This document shows positions 5,525-5,728 of a stretch of DNA of 5,728 bases, piece by piece. Made by a program: the position numbers and the translations under genes. Within the stretch, counting starts at the first letter, position 1. Each line of letters starts with the position of its first letter. Source of the stretch: an uncultured Clostridia bacterium (lineage in GTDB: Bacteria > Bacillota > Clostridia > UBA1381); NCBI GenBank assembly GCA_944391635.1, contig CALXUL010000066.1:1-5728 (forward strand). Reading direction: 5' to 3'. Below the pieces are notes generated by a model that saw nothing but the letters and a program-made list of their open reading frames with translations, did no database searches and was not told the DNA's origin.

Positions 5525-5595
5525 CGTATTTCTTAATGGATATTGGATAAGAACTGTCTTCGACTACCACATTATTTTGTTTTATACGTTCATAA

Positions 5596-5671
5596 TGGGA
5601 TATAGCCAAGTCGGTAAGGCATCGGATTTTGATTCCGACATTCGTAGGTTCGAGTCCTGCTATCCCAGCCA
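5596..5671 (+). tRNA. tRNA-Gln(TTG)
   Basis: The 76 bases include an encoded CCA. The acceptor stem is TGGGATA with TATCCCA; the weak first pair T1-A72 is typical of glutamine tRNAs. The discriminator is G5668 and the CCA is 5669-5671. The anticodon stem is TCGGA with TCCGA, and the loop TTTTGAT gives anticodon TTG at 5629-5631, reading CAA/CAG. The next tRNA begins at the very next base. Confidence 0.97.
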
Positions 5672-5728
5672 GGGCCATTAGCTCAGGTGGTAGAGCACTT
5701 GACTTTTAATCAAGTTGTCCGGAGTTCG
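5672..5728 (+). tRNA. tRNA-Lys(TTT), cut by the window end
   Basis: The first 57 bases are present: the 5' acceptor strand GGGCCAT, a normal D arm, the anticodon stem CTTGA with TCAAG, and the loop CTTTTAA with anticodon TTT at 5705-5707. The window ends in the T-loop (GGAGTTCG), so the 3' acceptor strand and CCA are not seen. U36 and A37 make it an expected t6A substrate. There is no spacer after tRNA-Gln. Confidence 0.95.

Noticed and set aside
5445..5681. Open frames on both strands across the tRNA cluster, one with a GFEPTT-like peptide
   Set aside because: These are translations of tRNA genes. The GFEPTT-type peptide is a known artefact of reading tRNA T-arms in antisense.

Overview
The window looks like chromosome from an anaerobic, low-G+C member of the Clostridia. 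The reasons are the [FeFe]-hydrogenase maturase HydG, consensus sigma-A-type promoters, AAAGGA/GGAGG ribosome-binding sites, CCA-encoded tRNAs, and proteins that resemble Firmicutes families throughout. I cannot name the genus from the sequence alone.

Region 1 (1-2831, plus strand) is a compact co-directional gene string: sua5/tsaC (5' end cut by the window), ywlE-type protein-arginine phosphatase, rimI, and tsaD. Sua5 makes threonylcarbamoyl-AMP and TsaD transfers the threonylcarbamoyl group to A37 of ANN-decoding tRNAs, so both chemical steps of t6A synthesis are here. The partners TsaB and TsaE are not in the window. RimI and TsaD overlap by 26 bases. The string ends at a strong intrinsic terminator at 2802-2831.

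Region 2 (2838-5075, minus strand) converges on region 1. It holds a Crp/Fnr-family regulator followed by hydG. HydG makes the CO- and cyanide-bearing Fe synthon of the [FeFe]-hydrogenase H-cluster. Between the two genes is a perfect 18-bp palindrome centred 41.5 bp upstream of the start site predicted from an extended -10 element. That is the classical position of a class II Crp/Fnr activator site. A simple working model is that the regulator activates hydG. No hydrogenase, hydE or hydF lies in the window.

Region 3 (5027-5278) is a very A+T-rich divergent intergenic region. It carries the regulator promoter on the minus strand and a perfect-consensus promoter on the plus strand.

Region 4 (5279-5728, plus strand) is a tRNA cluster in the order Gly(TCC), Arg(TCT), His(GTG), Gln(TTG), Lys(TTT), with the last one cut by the window end. 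Arg(TCT) and Lys(TTT) are expected t6A substrates of the region 1 enzymes.

I see no mobile element, CRISPR array, or clearly undescribed system. The most interesting item is the putative Crp/Fnr operator at hydG.
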